Assembly: GCF_902459565.1 (NCBI RefSeq)
Contig: NZ_CABPSN010000002.1
Span: 620,001-684,000, forward strand
Source of the DNA: Pandoraea aquatica
GTDB taxonomy: Bacteria > Pseudomonadota > Gammaproteobacteria > Burkholderiales > Burkholderiaceae
Direction of reading: 5' to 3'
Length of the DNA: 64,000 nt
The translations under genes were made by a program, and so were the position numbers. Numbering within the stretch: the first letter of the stretch is position 1; each line of letters begins with the position of its first letter. This document shows positions 9,196 through 18,622 of the stretch, one piece after another. Below the pieces are notes generated by a model that was given only the letters and a program-made list of their open reading frames with translations, was not told where the DNA came from and did no database searches.

Positions 9196-9248
9196 ATGTG
9201 TTTCGGGACAAAATGTTCCGGAAATATCGGATTTTTCCGCAATATTTC
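9196..9248. repeat. AT-rich inverted repeats between convergent genes
   Basis: GAAATAT (9221-9227) and ATATTTC (9242-9248) can pair, enclosing a second small stem CGGA/TCCG. Just left lies a near-palindrome around TGTTCCGGAA. The block is clearly AT-richer than its surroundings. It lacks a T run after a GC stem, so it is not a standard terminator. Confidence 0.5.
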
Positions 9249-9301
9249 GATTTTGTGACGAAATCCGCGCGAGTTGTCCGACGTTGCGCGCGTATTTCGT
9301 T

Positions 9302-10327
9302 TCAATGTGTCGATGACGTGCTTAGCCCGACGGCCTGACGGATCAATTCGACCTGACGCGCGATGGGGGCCGGCACCGGAATCTCTCCGGCGAGTACTGC
9401 TTCGATCCATCGCGCGGTGGCCGGGGCGTCGGCGGCAGGTAGCGACGGCGGTGCGCCGGTAGCGCCTTCCTCGGCGTCCTGCCACGACCGGTATTCCCCG
9501 TTCGAAAATCCGTCGATCGCCGCCTGACGGCGCGCGTCCGCGACCGGCTCGCCTTCCGTTCCGCGCGCGAGCAGCACGCCGGGGGCGGCGCTATTGGCCG
9601 CGTCAGCGAACATTTCGCTCAGCGTCTCCCGATACTCCGGATGTGTGTAGTTCACGAGCCGCAGCGCGGGTCCGGCGAACGGCTGCAAAAGCTTGACGAC
9701 GGTGTGCCCGGAATTTCGCACGCCGAGCGCCGCACGCATCTCCAGCAGGCGCTCCAGCGCGGGCGACAGTGCCGCAATCGGCAGATAGGCGACGCGGCGA
9801 GCGCGCAGGGCGTCCTCCGCCTCGGCGGCCGATTGGCTCGCGGGGTGACCGAGTTCCGCGAAGATCGCCTGCGTGCCGACGCGATTCGCGCCGCTGTGAT
9901 GCTGTCCGTGCACCAGCACCGGGATGCCGTCGCGCGCGAGCAGCAGCGCCAGCAACGGCGTGAGGTTCGGTTGTTTGCGCGCGCCGTTGTAGCTCGGCAG
10001 CAGGACCGGCGGCGGGGCGTCGGCCGGGGCGACGAGCGGGGTGAACGTGGCGTGCGCGGCGTCGAGCATGGCGCGCAGTTCGATGGGCGTCTCGCCCTTG
10101 ATGCGGTACGCGATCAGTACACCGCCCAGCTCGGCGGGCGAGACCCGGTCGGCAAGGATGGCGTCGAACAGCGTGCGGGTTTCGTCGGCGCTCAGCGCGC
10201 GCGCGCCTTTCGCACCGCGGGCGATGATCTTGAGCAGTGGGGCGCAGGCAAAGGGGGCGGCAGAGGTCATGACGCGGTTATCTGTGGAGTGCGGCTTCTG
10301 GTTCGTGGGCGAGTCGCTATCCATCAT
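9302..10327 (-). CDS. ybiB: YbiB family DNA-binding protein of the phosphoribosyltransferase-like fold
   Basis: The 341-aa product resembles the anthranilate phosphoribosyltransferase fold: an N-terminal helical domain (LSADETRTLFDAILADRVSPAELGG, IKGETPIELRAMLDA) and an alpha/beta domain with SYNGARKQPNLTPLLALLLA and VRNSGHTVVKLLQPF. The glycine-rich PRPP-binding GTGGD loop of true TrpD is replaced, as in the YbiB family, whose E. coli member binds nucleic acid and is LexA-regulated. A biosynthetic role in tryptophan synthesis is therefore unlikely. The start is uncertain: ATG 10327, 10324 or 10270 are all possible and none has a clear ribosome binding site. Confidence 0.8.
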   Translation of the reverse strand: MMDSDSPTNQKPHSTDNRVMTSAAPFACAPLLKIIARGAKGARALSADETRTLFDAILADRVSPAELGGVLIAYRIKGETPIELRAMLDAAHATFTPLVAPADAPPPVLLPSYNGARKQPNLTPLLALLLARDGIPVLVHGQHHSGANRVGTQAIFAELGHPASQSAAEAEDALRARRVAYLPIAALSPALERLLEMRAALGVRNSGHTVVKLLQPFAGPALRLVNYTHPEYRETLSEMFADAANSAAPGVLLARGTEGEPVADARRQAAIDGFSNGEYRSWQDAEEGATGAPPSLPAADAPATARWIEAVLAGEIPVPAPIARQVELIRQAVGLSTSSTH

Positions 10328-10476
10328 ACGCAATCAGGTGTCATCGGGGCCAGCGCTTGCAGTACCATCTCGTGTTCGGGCGCGCCTGCGGCCCCACCGG
10401 ATCTTCACGATCCCCGGTCGCCGCGTCTCCCCCAAATCTTCGGTTTTCCCGCATTTTCGATTTCGAGGTCAGCCCC

Positions 10477-11130
10477 ATGTCCACGCTCACGCTGTACAGC
10501 TATTTCCGCAGTTCTGCGGCCTATCGAGTGCGTATCGCCCTGAACCTCAAGGGACTCGACTACGACATCGTGCCGGTGCACCTGGTGCGCGACGGTGGCG
10601 AACATCTCAAGCCGGCCTACCGTGCGCTCAACGCGAATGCGCTGGTGCCGACGTTCATTGACGGCGACGTCAACATCCATCAGTCGCTCGCCATCATCGA
10701 GTATCTGGAAGACGTGCATCCGACGCCCGCGCTACTGCCGTCCGACCCGGCAACGCGTGCGCAGGTCCGTGCACTGGCGCTGGACATCGCGGCCGACATT
10801 CACCCGATCGACAACCTGCGCGTGCTGCGTTTCCTCAAGCGCGACATGGGCGTGACGGAAGAACAGAAGAACGCGTGGTACGTGCATTGGATCGTGGAAG
10901 GGTTCAAGGCGCTCGAAGCGCGTCTCGCCGCACAGACGTCGCCCGGCAAGTTCGTCGTTGGCGACACGCCGACACTGGCCGACTGCTGCCTCGTGCCGCA
11001 GATCTACAACGCCAATCGCTTCAAGGTCGACATGACGCAATTCCCGCACATCGCCGCCATCCACGCGCATTGCCAGACGCTCGAAGCGTTCCAGCGCGCC
11101 GCACCCGAAGCGCAACCCGACGCAGAGTAA
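10477..11130 (+). CDS. maiA: Maleylacetoacetate isomerase (zeta-class GST)
   Basis: The 217-aa protein has a thioredoxin-fold N-terminal domain beginning LTLYSYFRSSAAYRVRIAL and a helical C-terminal GST domain (VVGDTPTLADCCLVPQIYNANRF). It isomerises maleylacetoacetate to fumarylacetoacetate in tyrosine/homogentisate breakdown. The family motif SSCSxRVRIAL appears as SSAAYRVRIAL, with the catalytic serine pair kept and the non-essential cysteine replaced. ATG 10477 begins the conserved N-terminus; in-frame codons upstream show no conservation. The argO-like gene starts eight bases downstream. No other homogentisate pathway gene is in view. Confidence 0.9.
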   Translation: MSTLTLYSYFRSSAAYRVRIALNLKGLDYDIVPVHLVRDGGEHLKPAYRALNANALVPTFIDGDVNIHQSLAIIEYLEDVHPTPALLPSDPATRAQVRALALDIAADIHPIDNLRVLRFLKRDMGVTEEQKNAWYVHWIVEGFKALEARLAAQTSPGKFVVGDTPTLADCCLVPQIYNANRFKVDMTQFPHIAAIHAHCQTLEAFQRAAPEAQPDAE

Positions 11131-11138
11131 GTCCTTAG

Positions 11139-11765
11139 ATGATCGATCCGGCTTTCTGGCGGGGCATGGCGCTTGGCGCCAGCCTCATCATGGCAATTGG
11201 CGCGCAGAACGCGTTCGTCTTGCGTCAGGGGATTTTGCGACGTCACGTCGGCATCGTCGTGACGGTCTGCGCGATCTGCGACATGGCGCTGATTGCCGCA
11301 GGCGTGGCGGGCATGGGCGGTCTGATCGCCGCCTATCCACGTTTCATCACGATCGTGACGTGGGGTGGCGCGGCGTTCCTGTTCCTCTACGGCTTGCGGG
11401 CATGGCGTGCGGCGTTTCGCGGCGCAGGCGCGTTGCAAGCGGACGGTAGTCGCGCGGCGATGCAGGAGATGTCGTGGCAGCGCGCCATCGGTCTCGTGCT
11501 GATGCTCTCGCTACTGAACCCGCACGTCTATCTCGACACGGTGATTCTGCTCGGCGGCATCGGCGCACGCGAGCCGTCGCCCGGCAATATGTGGTTCGCG
11601 GGCGGGGCGATGATCGCGTCCGTCCTCTGGTTCACGGCGCTCGGCTACGGCGCACGTCTGCTCGCACCACTTTTCTCGCGCGCCCGTGCGTGGCAGATTC
11701 TCGACGGCGTGGTCGGCCTCATGATGTGGGGGCTTTGCGCGGGACTCGTCGCGCAACAGATGTGA
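11139..11765 (+). CDS. argO: LysE/ArgO family amino acid exporter
   Basis: The 208-aa membrane protein has six hydrophobic segments and the LysE/ArgO signature GAQNAFVLRQGILRRH near residue 20, plus LLNPHVYLDTVILLG in the second half. Family members export basic amino acids such as arginine or lysine. The NAFVLRQG form is closer to ArgO/LysE than to RhtB. It follows maiA by eight bases. A terminator follows at 11788-11820. Substrate is inferred only from family. Confidence 0.85.
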   Translation: MIDPAFWRGMALGASLIMAIGAQNAFVLRQGILRRHVGIVVTVCAICDMALIAAGVAGMGGLIAAYPRFITIVTWGGAAFLFLYGLRAWRAAFRGAGALQADGSRAAMQEMSWQRAIGLVLMLSLLNPHVYLDTVILLGGIGAREPSPGNMWFAGGAMIASVLWFTALGYGARLLAPLFSRARAWQILDGVVGLMMWGLCAGLVAQQM

Positions 11766-11787
11766 CGCTGCAACTGAGATGAAAAAC

Positions 11788-11820
11788 AAACGGCCCGCCA
11801 CGTTAGTGTGCGGGCCGTTT
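11788..11820. terminator. Bidirectional terminator between argO and ftsY
   Basis: AAACGGCCCGC (11788-11798) pairs with GCGGGCCGTTT (11810-11820) around an eleven-base loop, with A and T flanks on both strands, between two convergent genes. Confidence 0.85.
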
Positions 11821-11868
11821 GACTTGATGCGTTGGCTTCGCGGTGTTGTTCGCGACGTGGTTCGCCGC

Positions 11869-13350
11869 TTAGCCCAGCAGGGCGTCGGCGAACTCGCGGG
11901 CCGAGAACGGTTGCAGGTCTTCCACCTTCTCGCCCACGCCGATGAAGTACACCGGGACCGGGCGCTGACGGGCGATGGCCGCCAGAATGCCGCCCTTGGC
12001 CGTGCCGTCGAGCTTGGTCACGATGAGACCGGTGAGCTGAAGGGCGTCGTCGAAGGCCTTGACCTGCGTGAGCGCGTTCTGACCGGTGTTGGCGTCGATG
12101 ACGAGCAACACCTCGTGCGGGGCGCCGTCGGCCGCTTTGCCCAGCACACGCTTGATCTTCTTGAGCTCTTCCATCAGATGCAACTGCGTAGGCAAACGGC
12201 CTGCCGTGTCCGCCATCACGATGTCGATCTTGCGGGCGCGTGCGGCGCTCACGGCGTCGAACACCACGGCGGCCGGATCGCCGCTTTCCTGCGCGACGAC
12301 GGCGACGTTGTTACGTTCACCCCAGATCGCCAGTTGCTCACGGGCCGCGGCGCGGAACGTATCGCCCGCCGCGAGCAGCACGGACTGGCCGTAGTGCTGG
12401 AAGTGCTTGGCGAGCTTGCCGATGCTGGTCGTTTTGCCTGCACCGTTCACGCCCGCGATCATCACGACCATCGGCGCTTCGCGGCCCAGCACGAGACTCT
12501 GTTCGAGCGGTTGCAGCAGGTCGACGAGCAGGTCGTGCAGCGCGCGCTTGACCTGTTCGCCTTCGGTCAGGCGCTCGGCCTTGACCTTCTTGCGCAGGGC
12601 GTCGATCAGGTAGGTCGTGGCGTCCACGCCTGCGTCGCTCATCAGGAGGGCGTCTTCGAGCTCCTGGAACAGGTTCTCGTCGACCTTGACGCCGACGAAG
12701 ATGCCCGTGATGCCTGCGCTCGTCTTCGACAGCCCGGCCTTCAGGCGGGTGAGCCATGAACGCTTGGCGGCCGGTTCGGGGGCCGGTGCCGAGACGATTT
12801 CGCCGATGGCTTCGCCTTGCGCGTCCGTCACAACGACCGGGGCGGGCGGCGGGGCTACCGGGGTGATCGGTTCAACGGGCTTGGCGGGCTCGATGGGCTT
12901 GGTGGGCTCAAGGGGCGCGCTCTGAACGACGGGGGCTGCGGGCGTCGGCTGCGGGGCAGGCGTTGGTGCCGCCGCAACCGGCGTGGGGGCCGTTGGGACA
13001 TTGACCCGCGTCGGCTCGGAATGCGCCGAATTTTCGGCAGCGCTGGTGGTCGGTTGCGTGGGCTGGACTGCTTGCGTCGGCGCGGCTGCGGGGGCGGACG
13101 GCGCGACAGGTGCCGGTGCAACAGGTGCAACAGGCGCGACGGTTGCGGCAGGCGTGACAGGTGCCGGCGATGCCGTGTCGCCGTGTGCCTGCGGGCTTAC
13201 GGGCTGCTGCGGCGCTGCGGACGTCTGCGGAATTTGCGTCTGCGAAACGTCTGCGGAAGGCGCTTCGGATTCGGGCGATTCGGTCGGTGCGGGGCTCGTT
13301 TCGGCGGCCTTGTTGCCGCCCGACTTGAAGCGCTTGAAGAAACTGAACAT
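11869..13350 (-). CDS. ftsY: Signal recognition particle receptor FtsY
   Basis: The 493-aa protein ends in the SRP GTPase NG domain: [18 protein letters not shown] near residue 298, DTFRAAAREQLAIWGER, DTAGRLPTQLHLMEEL and TKLDGTAKGG. It docks ribosome-nascent chain-SRP complexes at the inner membrane. The first 190 or so residues form a low-complexity, proline/alanine/valine-rich linker with acidic patches and a basic start (MFSFFKRFKSGG), the membrane-binding A region; its repetitive APVAP-type composition is typical of the genus-level variation here. It is divergent from the M16 peptidase genes. Confidence 0.96.
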   Translation of the reverse strand: MFSFFKRFKSGGNKAAETSPAPTESPESEAPSADVSQTQIPQTSAAPQQPVSPQAHGDTASPAPVTPAATVAPVAPVAPAPVAPSAPAAAPTQAVQPTQPTTSAAENSAHSEPTRVNVPTAPTPVAAAPTPAPQPTPAAPVVQSAPLEPTKPIEPAKPVEPITPVAPPPAPVVVTDAQGEAIGEIVSAPAPEPAAKRSWLTRLKAGLSKTSAGITGIFVGVKVDENLFQELEDALLMSDAGVDATTYLIDALRKKVKAERLTEGEQVKRALHDLLVDLLQPLEQSLVLGREAPMVVMIAGVNGAGKTTSIGKLAKHFQHYGQSVLLAAGDTFRAAAREQLAIWGERNNVAVVAQESGDPAAVVFDAVSAARARKIDIVMADTAGRLPTQLHLMEELKKIKRVLGKAADGAPHEVLLVIDANTGQNALTQVKAFDDALQLTGLIVTKLDGTAKGGILAAIARQRPVPVYFIGVGEKVEDLQPFSAREFADALLG

Positions 13351-13521
13351 GGGGTGAGGAACTCGACGTGGGGGCGCGCTATCGGCGTGCGACTATGATT
13401 TGTCCTGCCATTCGCGTCGCACAAAACCCCCTACAATGGGCAGGTCGTTGTTTCCGACGCGGGAAATGCGACGTATTTTATCAGACGCGAATCGACGTCC
13501 ATGATGGGCGAAAGGGGATCC

Positions 13522-14940
13522 ATGACGGGAACCATGCGCTGGCGACACGCCTTGGCCGGACTGGCACTGGCGGGTGTGATGAGCCTGAGCCACGCCGCTG
13601 ACACCGGCGGCAGCAAGACAACGGATAACACTTCGGAATTCACGCTCTCGAACGGTCTGCGGCTGATCGTACGCGAAGACCATCGGGCACCGACGGTCGC
13701 CCATGTGGTCTGGTATCGCGCCGGGTCGCTCGACGAGTTCAACGGCACCACCGGCGTCGCCCACGCGCTTGAACACATGATGTTCAAGGGCACCAAGACC
13801 GTCGGCGCGGGCCAGTTCTCCCGTCAGGTCGCTGCCCTCGGCGGCCGCGAGAACGCCTTCACGAGCAAGGACTACACCGGCTACTTCGAGCAGACGGAGA
13901 AGTCGCGTCTGCCGGAAATGATGCGTCTCGAAGCCGATCGCATGGCCAACCTGACGCTCTCCGCCGACGAATTCGCCAAAGAGATTCAGGTGGTGATGGA
14001 GGAGCGTCGTCTGCGCACGGACGACCAGCCGCGCGCACTGCTCTACGAACAACTGATGGCCACCGCGCTCGTGGCAAATCCGTATCGTCGCCCGATCGTC
14101 GGCTGGATGGACGATCTCCAGCACATGACCGTGCAGGACACGCGCGACTGGTACGAGCGCTGGTACGCGCCGAACAACGCCGTGGTCGTGGTGAGCGGCG
14201 ACGTCGATCCCGCGCAGGTCAAGGCGCTCGCCGAGAAGTACTACGGCCCCATCAAGTCGCATGCGCTGCCGGAGCGCCGTCCGCAGAACGAGCCGGCGCA
14301 GTTGGGCGTGCGCCGCGTGTTCGTGAAAGCGCCGGCCGAGAACCCGAACGTAATGCTCGCGTGGCGTGCGCCGCGTCTGAACGACGTCGAGAAGGATGAC
14401 GACGTCTACGCATTGCAGGTGCTCTCCGCCGTGCTCGACGGCTACGGTAACGCGCGTCTGACGAGCCGCCTCGTGCGCGAGCAGCGCATTGCGAACGACG
14501 TCGGCGCGAGCTACGACGGTGTGGGGCGCGGCCCGCAGTTCTTCATCATGGACGCGACCCCTGCGCAGGGGAAGACGCCGGAGCAGATCGAGAAGGCCCT
14601 GCGTGCACAGATCGCCGACATCGCGGCACACGGTGTAACGGAAGCGGAGCTCAAGCGCGTGAAGGCGCAGGTGGTGGCGTCGCAGATCTACAAGCGCGAC
14701 TCGGTGTTCGGTCAGGCGATGGAAATCGGACTGAACGAGATGTCGGGCATTTCGTGGCGTCAGATCGATCGCATGCTTGAAAAGGTGAAGGCAGTCACGC
14801 CCGCGCAGGTGCAGGCGGTCGCTGGCAAGTACTTCGGCGACGAATCGCTGACGGTTGCCACGCTCGTGCCGCAGCCGATCGACGAGGCGACACGCAAGCG
14901 CCGCGCCCAAGGGGCGCAAGACCTGAAGAACATGCGCTGA
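13522..14940 (+). CDS. M16 family zinc metallopeptidase, catalytically complete
   Basis: The 472-aa product starts with a signal peptide (WRHALAGLALAGVMSLSHAAD) and an N-terminal M16 domain containing the inverted zinc motif HALEH at about residues 81-85, with the third ligand glutamate in VVMEERR about 76 residues on. A second, non-catalytic M16 domain follows. It is likely a periplasmic peptidase related to the PqqL/pitrilysin group. I chose ATG 13522 over 13501 because AAAGGGGA lies just before it, and it places the signal peptide correctly. TACAAT at 13432-13437 may be its -10. The next gene encodes an inactive paralogue. Confidence 0.88.
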   Translation: MTGTMRWRHALAGLALAGVMSLSHAADTGGSKTTDNTSEFTLSNGLRLIVREDHRAPTVAHVVWYRAGSLDEFNGTTGVAHALEHMMFKGTKTVGAGQFSRQVAALGGRENAFTSKDYTGYFEQTEKSRLPEMMRLEADRMANLTLSADEFAKEIQVVMEERRLRTDDQPRALLYEQLMATALVANPYRRPIVGWMDDLQHMTVQDTRDWYERWYAPNNAVVVVSGDVDPAQVKALAEKYYGPIKSHALPERRPQNEPAQLGVRRVFVKAPAENPNVMLAWRAPRLNDVEKDDDVYALQVLSAVLDGYGNARLTSRLVREQRIANDVGASYDGVGRGPQFFIMDATPAQGKTPEQIEKALRAQIADIAAHGVTEAELKRVKAQVVASQIYKRDSVFGQAMEIGLNEMSGISWRQIDRMLEKVKAVTPAQVQAVAGKYFGDESLTVATLVPQPIDEATRKRRAQGAQDLKNMR

Positions 14941-14954
14941 GAGGGCCACACACG

Positions 14955-16394
14955 ATGATGAAAATTTCCGCACTGATGCGTGCGTTCTCCGTGCCCGCGC
15001 GAACGGGTGTCATGGCTTGCGCAGCCGCTGGCGTGCTGGCGGCCGGTCTGCCGCTCACGGCCAGCGCAGCGCTGCCGATCCAGACCTGGGTCGCGCCGTC
15101 CGGTGCCAAGGTGATGCTCGTGGAGAGCCGCTCGATCCCGATGATCGACGTGAACATCGATTTCGATGCGGGCAGCCGTTACGACCCGAAAGGCAAATCC
15201 GGGCTGGCGTTGCTGACGGCCGGGTTGCTCGACGCTGGCGCAGCGGCCGCAGGCGGGCATCCCGCGCTGAGCGAGGCGCAGATTGCCGACCGTTTCGCCG
15301 ACGTGGGTGCGATGGAAGCGACGAGCGCCGGGCGCGACGCCGCGACCGTCACCATCCGCACGCTATCGTCGGCGGCCGAACGTGATGCGGCCGTGAGTAC
15401 GCTCGCGCAATTTCTGCAACATCCCACGTTCCCCGATGTCGTGCTCAAACGTGAGACGGCGCGTCTGTCGTCGGCGATTGCCGAGTCGGATACGAAGCCC
15501 GAGGCGATTGTCGAGAAGGCGTTTCGCAGCGCGATCTACGGCAGCCATCCGTATGGCGTGACGCCGACGGTGGCGAGCGTCAACGCCGTGAAGCGCGACG
15601 ATCTGATGCGCTTCTATCGCGATATGTACAGCCCGAAGCGGGCGGTCGTCTCCATCGTTGGCGACATTGACCGTGCACAGGCCGAGAAGCTTGTCGCGCA
15701 GTTGACGGACGCCATGCCTGCTGGCGTTACGCCGCCCACGATGCCGCCGGTGGCGGCGCTGCGCAGCGCGGTGCAGCTCGATCTGCCGCATCCGGCCGAG
15801 CAGGCGCATATTGCGGCCGGGCAGGCGTCGATGGCGCGCAGCGATCCCGACTACTTCCCGTTGCTCGTGGGGAACTACGTGCTGGGCGGCGGTGGCTTCG
15901 TGTCGCGTTTGACGGCGGAAGTGCGCGAGAAGCGCGGTCTGACGTACGGCGTATCGAGTGGTTTCGTGCCGCAGTTGCAGGAGGGGCCGTTCGAGATCAA
16001 CTTGCAGACACGTCGTGAGCAAGCGCCCGAAGCGCTCAAGGTCGTGCGTGAGACGCTGGCCCGATTCGTTCAGGATGGACCCACGGCGGAGGAAATGCAG
16101 GCAGCGAAGGACAACCTGACCAATGGTTTCCCGCTGCGTCTGGACAGCAACCGCAAACTGCTGGCGAACGTGGCGGCCATCGGCTTCTACAACCTGCCGC
16201 TCGACTACCTCGACACGTGGACCGCCAAGGTCGAGGCCGTGACGGCAGCGCAGGTGAAGGACGCGTTTGCGCGTCACGTGCAGCCGGATCGTCTCGCAAC
16301 CGTCGTCGTCGGACCGAGCGATGTGTTCGGTGCGGCAAGCGCCGGCGCAGCGGTGCCGAGCGCCACACCGGCAGCCAGCAAGCCCGTGAAGTGA
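14955..16394 (+). CDS. M16 family peptidase paralogue lacking the zinc motif
   Basis: The 479-aa protein has a signal peptide (ends near TASAALP) and two M16 domains with recognisable family landmarks (DVNIDFDAGSRYD, GSHPYGVTPT, VREKRGLTYGVSSGF). Where the catalytic partner has HALEH, this one reads SGLALLTAGLLDAG, so the zinc ligands are absent. It keeps the RGLTYG-type substrate loop. It follows the active gene by 14 bases, and the two probably form a heterodimer, as in mitochondrial processing peptidase and some bacterial M16 pairs. A strong terminator follows. MMKISAL gives two adjacent possible ATGs. Confidence 0.88.
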   Translation: MMKISALMRAFSVPARTGVMACAAAGVLAAGLPLTASAALPIQTWVAPSGAKVMLVESRSIPMIDVNIDFDAGSRYDPKGKSGLALLTAGLLDAGAAAAGGHPALSEAQIADRFADVGAMEATSAGRDAATVTIRTLSSAAERDAAVSTLAQFLQHPTFPDVVLKRETARLSSAIAESDTKPEAIVEKAFRSAIYGSHPYGVTPTVASVNAVKRDDLMRFYRDMYSPKRAVVSIVGDIDRAQAEKLVAQLTDAMPAGVTPPTMPPVAALRSAVQLDLPHPAEQAHIAAGQASMARSDPDYFPLLVGNYVLGGGGFVSRLTAEVREKRGLTYGVSSGFVPQLQEGPFEINLQTRREQAPEALKVVRETLARFVQDGPTAEEMQAAKDNLTNGFPLRLDSNRKLLANVAAIGFYNLPLDYLDTWTAKVEAVTAAQVKDAFARHVQPDRLATVVVGPSDVFGAASAGAAVPSATPAASKPVK

Positions 16395-16432
16395 CGACAG
16401 CGTGTAGTTCACACGTCTGATCACGTTCGACG

Positions 16433-16465
16433 AAAAACGGCACCGGGATTTCCGGTGCCGTTTTT
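16433..16465. terminator. Strong bidirectional terminator after the M16 pair
   Basis: AAAAACGGCACCGG (16433-16446) pairs perfectly with CCGGTGCCGTTTTT (16452-16465) around a five-base loop. It serves the M16 genes and the convergent ABC transporter operon. Confidence 0.93.
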
Positions 16466-16520
16466 CTTTGTGGCCGACGTGTCGGATTCGCTATCGAACG
16501 CTAATGAACGCCAACGAACG

Positions 16521-17420
16521 CTATCGAAGTATCCGGCGACGCAACAGCACCAGCGCAACAGAGAAGCCGACGACGGTGTAGGCGACAAGTGCGCCCACAT
16601 GCAGCCACGGCAAGTCGATGGCGCGCCCGAGCATGGCGGGGCGAATCAGCGCGACGGCGTGCGCGAGCGGTAGCCACTCCGTCACATGACGCGCTGCTGC
16701 CGGGAGTTGCGACAACGGGAAGAACACCCCGGAGAGCAGCAGCATCGGTGTCATCACGAGCGTCTGGTAGAACATGAAGAAGTCGTAGCTCGGCGCGAGT
16801 GCCGTCATTACCATGGCGAGACTGGCGAACGCCAACCCCGCGAGCAAAACGGCAGGCAGCACCACGGCGAGACTGTCGATGCGCGCGTATCCGAGCACGC
16901 TCGCCACCAGCAGGATCGCAACGCCCGAGAGCACGGCTTTGCTGGCGGCCCAGACGACCTCGCCGAGCACGATGTCGCCCAGCGTCAGCGGGGTATGCAT
17001 CAGCGCCTCCCAGGTGCGCTGTACGTGCATGCGCGAGAAGCCCGAATACATCGACTCGAAGCTCGCGGAGAACATTACGCTGGAGCCGACGGTGCCCGCG
17101 GCGAGAAACGCGATATACGAGGTACCGTCGACGTTGCCGACCATCATGCCGAGACCGAAGCCCAGGCCGAAGAGGTAGATCATCGGGTCTGCGAGATTGC
17201 CGAACATCGAGGCAATCGCGAGCTTGCGCCACACCAGAAAGTTGCGTCGCCAGACACCCATCCACGGCGTGACGCCCGGCAGGTAGCGAGGCGCGTCGGG
17301 CGGCTGCACGGGTAGGTGCCCGCGCGCAGTTGTGGCGTGGGGCGACGCTTCGGCAGGGCGGGCTGCCTGGGGTGTCGTAGCCCCGGCGTTCGTGTCGTCG
17401 CGCGGGTCGTGCTCAGTCAT
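16521..17420 (-). CDS. ABC-2 type transporter permease, NodJ family
   Basis: The 299-aa protein has a polar N-terminal tail of about 65 residues, then six hydrophobic segments with the NodJ/ABC-2 features ([70 protein letters not shown]). It is the membrane partner of the ATPase encoded upstream, overlapping it by eight bases (ATGACTGA). NodIJ exports lipochitin oligosaccharides in rhizobia, but this family is widespread in betaproteobacteria with unknown cargo, so no nodulation role should be assumed. ATG 17420 begins MTEHDPRDD. Confidence 0.88.
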   Translation of the reverse strand: MTEHDPRDDTNAGATTPQAARPAEASPHATTARGHLPVQPPDAPRYLPGVTPWMGVWRRNFLVWRKLAIASMFGNLADPMIYLFGLGFGLGMMVGNVDGTSYIAFLAAGTVGSSVMFSASFESMYSGFSRMHVQRTWEALMHTPLTLGDIVLGEVVWAASKAVLSGVAILLVASVLGYARIDSLAVVLPAVLLAGLAFASLAMVMTALAPSYDFFMFYQTLVMTPMLLLSGVFFPLSQLPAAARHVTEWLPLAHAVALIRPAMLGRAIDLPWLHVGALVAYTVVGFSVALVLLRRRILR

Positions 17421-18330
17421 CGCGCATCTCCCGTCCCGTGAGCTTGAGAAAGACATCCTCCAGATTGGCCCGGCGATGCAGATACCGCACCCCCGGCTGG
17501 TCCTGCAAGGCATTCACGACCGGCACGGCGTCGCGAACGTAGCAGAAGTGGGTCTCGCCACTGGTCTCGATGCGTTCGGCGAACGGCGCGAGGCTGGCGA
17601 GGAGGGCATGCGGAACGTCACCGAAGACTTCTACGACATCGCACCCGATTTCGCGCGCTACGAGTTCCGGCGGTGTGCCTTCTGCGATCTTGCGTCCGGC
17701 GTCGATCACGCACAGCCGGTGGCACAGACGCTCGGCTTCCTCCATGAAGTGGGTGGTGAGCAGAATCGTCTTGCCCTCGTTCATCAGCGATTTCAGTCGC
17801 TCCCAGATCAGATGCCGGGCCTGCGGGTCGAGCCCGGTCGTCGGCTCGTCGAGCACGAGCACGTCGGGATTGTTGATGAGGGCGCGGGCGAGCGTGAGGC
17901 GTCGCTTCATGCCGCCCGAGAGCTGGGCGACGCGGGCATCCGCCTTCGATTCGAGACGGGCGAACGCCAGCAGTGCGGGAACGCGTTCCTTGATATCGGC
18001 CGAGGCGAGTCCGAAATAACGTCCGAAGACAGCCAGGTTTTCGCGCACCGTGAAGTCGGGGTCCAGATTGTCGAACTGAGGCACGACGCCGACGCGACGT
18101 CGCGCTTGCGGTGCCAGCTTCGGGACGGACAGGCCGCCGAGCCGGATCTCGCCGGCGTCGGGCGTAACGAGGCCCAGCAGCATGCGTAACGTGGTCGTCT
18201 TGCCCGCACCGTTGGGGCCCAGCAGGCCGAAGCATTCACCCGGTGCGACGCGTAGCGACAGGTGATCGACCACGGGGCGGCCGTCATAGGCCTTGCATAG
18301 CTCGGTTACCTCGATGGCGGCATCGGTCAT
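17413..18330 (-). CDS. ABC transporter ATP-binding protein, NodI family
   Basis: The 305-aa ATPase has Walker [15 protein letters not shown] near residue 37, signature [15 protein letters not shown], Walker [14 protein letters not shown] and the switch histidine in [11 protein letters not shown]. The C-terminal extension ([17 protein letters not shown] and beyond) matches NodI/DrrA-type exporters. It powers the permease encoded next. ATG 18330 starts [17 protein letters not shown]. Upstream at 18449-18479 is an inverted repeat that might mark control of this operon. Confidence 0.88.
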   Translation of the reverse strand: MTDAAIEVTELCKAYDGRPVVDHLSLRVAPGECFGLLGPNGAGKTTTLRMLLGLVTPDAGEIRLGGLSVPKLAPQARRRVGVVPQFDNLDPDFTVRENLAVFGRYFGLASADIKERVPALLAFARLESKADARVAQLSGGMKRRLTLARALINNPDVLVLDEPTTGLDPQARHLIWERLKSLMNEGKTILLTTHFMEEAERLCHRLCVIDAGRKIAEGTPPELVAREIGCDVVEVFGDVPHALLASLAPFAERIETSGETHFCYVRDAVPVVNALQDQPGVRYLHRRANLEDVFLKLTGREMRDD

Positions 18331-18448
18331 GGCGGATCTGCGGTCTCCTGTCGCGTGGCCGGGCAACAACGGTGGATCAACGTTGGGACTGCGTCGCGAA
18401 GCCAGACGTTCATCGGCCGGGATTTGTGCACCGCCGCGCGCCGCTGTC

Positions 18449-18479
18449 CCTTATGGGGTATGGCCTATGGGTCATAAGG
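18449..18479. repeat. Inverted repeat in the ABC transporter/rsmD divergent region
   Basis: CCTTATG (18449-18455) and CATAAGG (18473-18479) are exact reverse complements 17 bases apart. The span lies between the nodI-type gene and rsmD and could be an operator; there is no direct support. Confidence 0.35.
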
Positions 18480-18622
18480 CTCGGGCGATGTGGTATGTTT
18501 CGCCTCAACAATGTAGCGTGAATTGCCATGATTTTGGATTCTCTGCGTGCACAACGACGCGCGCGACCCCATTTTTCCACCGTCAGCGGTGCCCCCAGTC
18601 AAGCCGTATTGCGGAGGACGCC

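Noticed and set aside
9302-10327. Anthranilate phosphoribosyltransferase (trpD)
   Set aside because: The fold is similar but the PRPP-binding glycine loop is absent and no trp genes adjoin; YbiB fits.
13000-13300. A separate repeat-rich gene antisense to ftsY
   Set aside because: The open frames there mirror the Ala/Pro/Val-rich FtsY linker and have low-complexity translations with no start signals.
16521-18330. Nodulation genes nodI and nodJ
   Set aside because: The proteins belong to the NodIJ family, but no nod boxes or other nodulation genes are present, and the family is common in non-symbiotic betaproteobacteria.
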